28,010 nucleotides of DNA from B16-G9 sp964400655 (GTDB lineage Bacteria > Bacteroidota > Bacteroidia > Bacteroidales > F082). The position numbers and the translations under genes were made by a program. Positions 24,149 through 28,010 of the stretch are shown one piece after another. Numbering within the stretch: position 1 is the stretch's first letter; every line of letters starts with the position of its first letter. The notes beneath the pieces were generated by a model, which was not told where the DNA came from, did no database searches, and was given only the letters and a program-made list of their open reading frames with translations. The stretch covers positions 1-28,010 of the forward strand of contig CAYNVN010000001.1 in assembly GCA_964400655.1 (NCBI GenBank). Direction: 5' to 3'.

Positions 24149-25525
24149 ATGAAATTACCTTTTGCAGAATCATATAAAACCAAAATGGTGGAACCCATCC
24201 GCCGCAGCACACGCCCCGAACGTGAACAGTGGATTAAAGATGCCAAATACAACCTTTTTAATTTAAGAAGCGAACAGGTTTTTATCGACCTGTTAACCGA
24301 TTCGGGAACCGGTGCCATGAGCGACAAACAGTGGTCGGAAATGATGATTGGAGACGAAAGTTATGCCGGAGCATCGTCCTATTACAAACTTAAAGAGGCC
24401 ATAAAAGATATTACCGGATTTGATTATTACCTGCCTACCCATCAGGGACGGGCTGCCGAAAATGTACTTTTTTCAACACTGGTTAAAGAGGGCGATGTGG
24501 TGCCCGGCAATTCGCATTTCGACACCACCAAAGGCCATATCGAATTTCGAAAAGCTCATGCTGTTGACTGCACCATTGACGAAGCGTTTCACACGGAACT
24601 CGATTATCCGTTTAAAGGCAACGTCGATTTAAATAAACTGGAAGATGTTTTAAAAAAATATCCCAAAGAACAGATTCCGCTGATTATTGTTACCATTACC
24701 AATAACACTTCGGGCGGACAACCGGTTTCGATGAAAAACATGCGCGAAGTACATGCTCTGGCCCAAAAATATGGTATTCCGGTCTATTTCGATTCGGCCC
24801 GTTTTGCCGAAAATGCCTATTTTATCAAAATCCGTGAAGAGGGCTATGCCCATAAATCCATCCGCGAAATTGTTAAAGAGATGTTTTCGTATGCCGACGG
24901 TATGACCATGAGCAGTAAAAAAGATGCCATTGTAAACATGGGCGGCTTTATCGGGTTCAGAAATAAGGAGGTTTACGACAAAGCCTCCATGTACAACATT
25001 CTTTTCGAAGGATTTATTAATTACGGCGGCATGTCGGGTCGTGATATGAATGCGCTTGCACAGGGGTTGTACGACGGAACGGAGTTCGACTATCTGGAAA
25101 CCCGCATCAAACAGGTGGCCTATTTGGGCCAACAACTCCGCAACCACGGAATACCCACCCAGTATCCTTTCGGCGGTCATGCCGTTTTTATTGATGCCAC
25201 CCGTTTCCTGCCCCATATTCCCAAAGAGGAATACATTGCCCAAACGCTGGGCGTTGAACTTTATATTGAAGGAGGCGTTCGGGGTGTGGAAATAGGCACC
25301 ATTCTTGCCGACCGCGACCCCGACACCGGCGAAAACCGTTACCCCGATTTGGAGTTACTGAGGCTTGCCATACCCCGCAGAGTTTACAGCAACAACCACA
25401 TGGATTATATTGCCGCTTCGCTGATCAATGTTTTCGATCGCCGTAACCAAATAAAACGGGGATTTAAAATAATTAAGGAAGCACCCATCCTAAGGCATTT
25501 CACAGTTGAGCTGGAAAGATTATAA
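24149..25525 (+). CDS. tnaA: Tryptophanase (tryptophan indole-lyase)
   Basis: PLP enzyme splitting tryptophan to indole, pyruvate and ammonia in the cytoplasm. From ATG 24149 the product is 458 aa, close to known tryptophanases; the frame runs 21 codons upstream to a TTG but that part matches nothing. Family motifs: DLLTDSGTGAMSDKQW (48-62), THQGRAAEN (97-105), FDSARFAENAYF (214-225), PLP lysine Lys258 in SSKKDA. The paralogue tyrosine phenol-lyase is very similar, so the deciding residues were compared by eye: Asp125 (Trpase Asp137; TPL Thr124), Ile382 (TPL Arg381) and His450 (Trpase His463; TPL Phe448) all fit tryptophanase. It is monocistronic, with a strong terminator directly after. No TnaB-type permease is nearby. 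Confidence 0.93.
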   Translation: MKLPFAESYKTKMVEPIRRSTRPEREQWIKDAKYNLFNLRSEQVFIDLLTDSGTGAMSDKQWSEMMIGDESYAGASSYYKLKEAIKDITGFDYYLPTHQGRAAENVLFSTLVKEGDVVPGNSHFDTTKGHIEFRKAHAVDCTIDEAFHTELDYPFKGNVDLNKLEDVLKKYPKEQIPLIIVTITNNTSGGQPVSMKNMREVHALAQKYGIPVYFDSARFAENAYFIKIREEGYAHKSIREIVKEMFSYADGMTMSSKKDAIVNMGGFIGFRNKEVYDKASMYNILFEGFINYGGMSGRDMNALAQGLYDGTEFDYLETRIKQVAYLGQQLRNHGIPTQYPFGGHAVFIDATRFLPHIPKEEYIAQTLGVELYIEGGVRGVEIGTILADRDPDTGENRYPDLELLRLAIPRRVYSNNHMDYIAASLINVFDRRNQIKRGFKIIKEAPILRHFTVELERL

Positions 25526-25533
25526 ATTTTTTA

Positions 25534-25585
25534 ATCCTGTCAGGTTATTTCCTTGCCGGGTTAAACCTGACAGGATGCTTTTTTT
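25534..25585 (+). terminator. Terminator after tnaA (13-bp perfect stem)
   Basis: ATCCTGTCAGGTT (25534-25546) pairs perfectly with AACCTGACAGGAT (25564-25576) across a 17-nt loop, followed by GC and seven T (25579-25585). It lies in the gap between the convergent tnaA and FecR-like genes. The T-run favours the plus strand. Confidence 0.92.
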
Positions 25586-25619
25586 CATGGTTCGGCAGGC
25601 ACACCATTAATTCAAATAC

Positions 25620-28010
25620 TTAAAACGATGTTCCTGATTTTTCTTTTGCAACCGGCAATTCCTCCGGTTTCATCGCTTTAGGTTTTTTTATTTTTCCGTT
25701 TTTGTTCATGGAGGTTTTGTAGCCCTCCAAAACGGTTTCCTCATCTTTTGCCGATGTTATTTTTAAGCTGCCCTTGTAAACTTTTATCAACGTTTCTTTA
25801 GGCTCCGCCGTTACGGAAAAAAAGTTACCCGTTGGTACAAAATATGCCAACGGCGTTTTAAATGCTACGGGGGCATAAAAATCAACCGTTCCCGACAATA
25901 AAACCAAACTGTCGGAATTGGTTCTGATTTGCGAAGCCGGATGAAGTTCCATTAATTTAATGGTGTCAACCGACTGTTTTATCAAAGCAAAACCGCCTTT
26001 GGTAACGGTAACGGTTCCTCCTGTTAAATCTGCCGCCGGTATTTGGCCGAAACCGGTAATGGTATTTTCGTTAATCACCACCTCTGCATCACGATAATTG
26101 GGGCGCGGTATTAATCTATAAGTCGAAACATTATTAATCAGGCCACATTTACCGGCAATGAGAACCGGATCGGTTTTTCCTGCATATGCTTTGGTCTTAT
26201 AAGTAAGATGTTTCGCCAAAACCCACTCGTTAATGGTTAAAGCCGGATCTCCTCCATGTGTGTAAACCGAATATTGCATCAGATTTAAAAGATAATCGCT
26301 GTAAACCTTTACCGGATCCGTATTGACCGCAGTATCATAATAACCGGTTAAAAACGAGGTTTGGGGTCCGGATACAAGGTAAGGCGGAAATTTTTTATTG
26401 ACTGCCGAAACCTTTTGTTTGTCAGTAAATTCATCAAGATATCCTTTGTGGTAATAGATGGATTTTGAAACAAAACCGGTATCGGTTTTTTCAAGATAGT
26501 TCATCAGCAATGCTGCAAAAAAATCAGCTCCGGCCTCGTTAAAGCTAACATATTCGGCATTGTCGAACATATATTTCAGTTTGTCCTCTTTTAAACTAAA
26601 AATATGTTTGCTTCCCGAACACTGCCTGGCAAGAAAGTTAAAATAACGATGTCCGGGAAGTGCAACAACCTGTTGCACAAAATGACCTAACACATGAAAT
26701 ACCAGCACATAAGCCGGATCGATTTTTTCGTTGATTTTTGTTCCCCAAAATACTTTTTTGCCCTCCGGAATATCAATTACCGGATTAAAATTCAGGTTAT
26801 CTTCAAATGCAGGCGTATTAATATCCGGCACATTATATCTGAACTTCAGTTCTTTTAATTTTGAGAACAGCCGGGCTTTGACCTCCGCTTTCAAAGGAAT
26901 ATTTTCGGCAAACTGCTCCACATAATTTTTTATACGCTGTTCATGTTCGTCAGGCGTAAGCAAATCGAAATACCCGTTACGCCCGATAACAACCCGTTTT
27001 CCACCTTTCAGTTTTCTTATAACAGAATCGGGAAGCTCGTAACTAAGGGGAATCGAACAGGTTTCGGGCCATTTTATGGCAAGTTTAAAATTCTCTTTAT
27101 TAAAACTCCGCCGTGTTCGTTCGGCATATTTTTTTTGCTTTGCAATCTCTTTCTCAAAAAGTGATGTATTGAAAAGAATATAAAAGTTTCCATCCTCACC
27201 GGTTTGGTTAATTATTTGGTAACTTGTGGGATAAAGTTCGGGAGGAACCGGTTCTTTACGGGCTTTATAATCGGGGCCGGTGGTTTTTCCGTGCAGTAGG
27301 GTCATTCCCAACGGAATTGTAATCTCATTTCGGGTTATTACCCGGCCCGTTGAAGGAAATATAACTTTTGCCGTAAAGGTGGCGGTTAACGGAATATCGG
27401 CCAAGCGGTTAATATCTTCTTCTGTCGGCTCCCTAAAGGTGATATCGGTTTTGAAACTTCCCGTTGAATCGATGATACCGGTACTGTTTGACAGCCCGAT
27501 AAAAGGCAGTAAAGCGGCATTATTAAGGATGATTTCCACATTGAGTAACGTATCGGGCAAACTGTCGATATGAACATGCAATCCGGTAAATCCGGCAACC
27601 GGCAAATAATCGTCGTCACAGGTAATCGTCAATTTACCAACGGAGAAGAGATTAAGCGCCGAATCCCGAACCATTAACAGGGAATCATCGGGAAGAAAGG
27701 TGGTATCAATATCCGACCACCACCCTTTATCGGGTACGGTAAAATCAGATATTGATCCGTTGTTTGAAATGGCAACACCCTGTTTTTTCCCGATTGCTTT
27801 TTCCACCACCTTTTTATCATTCATTTTTCCGGTTCCCACAGCCACCATTCCGTAAATGGACTGCACCGCCGCGGAGCCGTTTTCCGATTCAACCGTAAAA
27901 TCGGTGTTAAGGTCTTTAACTTTGGCTTTGGGGTTAAAGGCATACCATTTTTCGCCCTCGTTACCCAAAACAATTTCAAAGCTGCCCCCTTCTCTTTTTC
28001 TCGACCTAAA
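25620..28010 (-). CDS. Large protein with FecR-like domains (C-terminal part, cut by window edge)
   Basis: About 797 codons are visible; the frame stays open to the right edge, so the N-terminus is missing. The TTG at 27968 is not a credible start. The first 110 or so visible residues (GGSFEIVLGN, AVQSIYGMVAVGTGK, GVAISNNG) and the last 110 (FFSVTAEPKETLIKVYKGSLKITS, VLEGYKTSMNKNGK) look like FecR-type beta domains. Between them are Ig-like or beta regions, then a helical part with FHVLGHFVQQ at 26667-26699 and, about 45 residues later, FNEAGADFFAALLMNY. The latter pair resembles a HExxH plus downstream acidic metallopeptidase site with Glu replaced by Val. Catalysis is therefore doubtful. 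No specific function recognised; an envelope or secreted location is inferred from the domain types. Confidence 0.75.
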   Translation of the reverse strand, partial: FRSRKREGGSFEIVLGNEGEKWYAFNPKAKVKDLNTDFTVESENGSAAVQSIYGMVAVGTGKMNDKKVVEKAIGKKQGVAISNNGSISDFTVPDKGWWSDIDTTFLPDDSLLMVRDSALNLFSVGKLTITCDDDYLPVAGFTGLHVHIDSLPDTLLNVEIILNNAALLPFIGLSNSTGIIDSTGSFKTDITFREPTEEDINRLADIPLTATFTAKVIFPSTGRVITRNEITIPLGMTLLHGKTTGPDYKARKEPVPPELYPTSYQIINQTGEDGNFYILFNTSLFEKEIAKQKKYAERTRRSFNKENFKLAIKWPETCSIPLSYELPDSVIRKLKGGKRVVIGRNGYFDLLTPDEHEQRIKNYVEQFAENIPLKAEVKARLFSKLKELKFRYNVPDINTPAFEDNLNFNPVIDIPEGKKVFWGTKINEKIDPAYVLVFHVLGHFVQQVVALPGHRYFNFLARQCSGSKHIFSLKEDKLKYMFDNAEYVSFNEAGADFFAALLMNYLEKTDTGFVSKSIYYHKGYLDEFTDKQKVSAVNKKFPPYLVSGPQTSFLTGYYDTAVNTDPVKVYSDYLLNLMQYSVYTHGGDPALTINEWVLAKHLTYKTKAYAGKTDPVLIAGKCGLINNVSTYRLIPRPNYRDAEVVINENTITGFGQIPAADLTGGTVTVTKGGFALIKQSVDTIKLMELHPASQIRTNSDSLVLLSGTVDFYAPVAFKTPLAYFVPTGNFFSVTAEPKETLIKVYKGSLKITSAKDEETVLEGYKTSMNKNGKIKKPKAMKPEELPVAKEKSGTSF

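Noticed and set aside
24650..25243. Minus-strand ORF of 197 codons
   Set aside because: It is antisense to tryptophanase, whose active-site residues are all present.
24149..25525. Tyrosine phenol-lyase in place of tryptophanase
   Set aside because: The three discriminating positions (Asp125, Ile382, His450) match tryptophanase, not the phenol-lyase.

Overview
The window reads as a piece of chromosome from a low-GC member of the Bacteroidota, most likely class Bacteroidia (for example a Marinilabiliales-like or Prolixibacteraceae-like marine anaerobe; the family assignment is an inference). Three things support this: a complete type IX secretion (T9SS) core cluster porP/sprF-gldK-gldL-gldM-gldN, two proteins ending in T9SS type A sorting domains, and several promoters of the Bacteroidota form TTG-N19/20-TAnnTTTG. 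Shine-Dalgarno sequences are generally absent. Most of the window is ordinary chromosomal housekeeping and envelope biology. I see no insertion sequence, prophage, CRISPR array or defence island.

Layout. 1-1148 is the N-terminal part of recG (minus, running off the left edge). 1229-6987 is the T9SS motor/core cluster on the minus strand, closed by a strong terminator before recG. 7131-7688 is thpR (minus). 7808-7884 is tRNA-Ala(GGC) with a clear promoter and terminator. 8129-9250 is pdxB (plus). 9276-12899 holds a serine hydrolase lipoprotein and an M1 metallopeptidase with a T9SS tail (both minus). 13066-16576 is a plus-strand operon of a TolC-like channel, a MacA-like adaptor and tsaB. 16799-19367 holds a large T9SS cargo protein followed by a tiny Gly/Pro-rich membrane protein (both minus). 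19368-19985 is a 600-nt gap with a promoter and a GC-richer island. 19986-20354 is a DUF486-type membrane protein. 20496-23628 is a compact minus-strand operon mlaE-mlaF-cvpA-lipase. 23737-23949 is a small lipoprotein (plus). 24149-25525 is tryptophanase (plus), with a leader containing a small ORF and a hairpin. 25620-28010 is the C-terminal part of a large FecR-like protein (minus, running off the right edge) carrying a degenerate metallopeptidase-like HxxxH motif.

How the genes fit together. GldL/GldM form the proton-driven motor, GldK/GldN the periplasmic ring, and PorP/SprF the outer-membrane partner. The M1 peptidase and the 774-residue cargo protein carry the C-terminal signal this machine recognises. 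MlaE/MlaF are an inner-membrane ABC permease and ATPase for lipid transport. TolC plus adaptor form the outer parts of an efflux pump whose inner-membrane component is not in the window.

The items most worth a second look are: the tiny sorting-tail-like protein 13 nt behind the T9SS cargo gene; the tryptophanase leader (24-codon ORF, hairpin, pyrimidine tract); the HVLGH motif in the partial FecR-like protein, one base change from HELGH; and promoters placed so close to ATG that leaderless transcripts are expected (serine hydrolase, possibly recG). I did not find a convincing wholly new multi-gene system.
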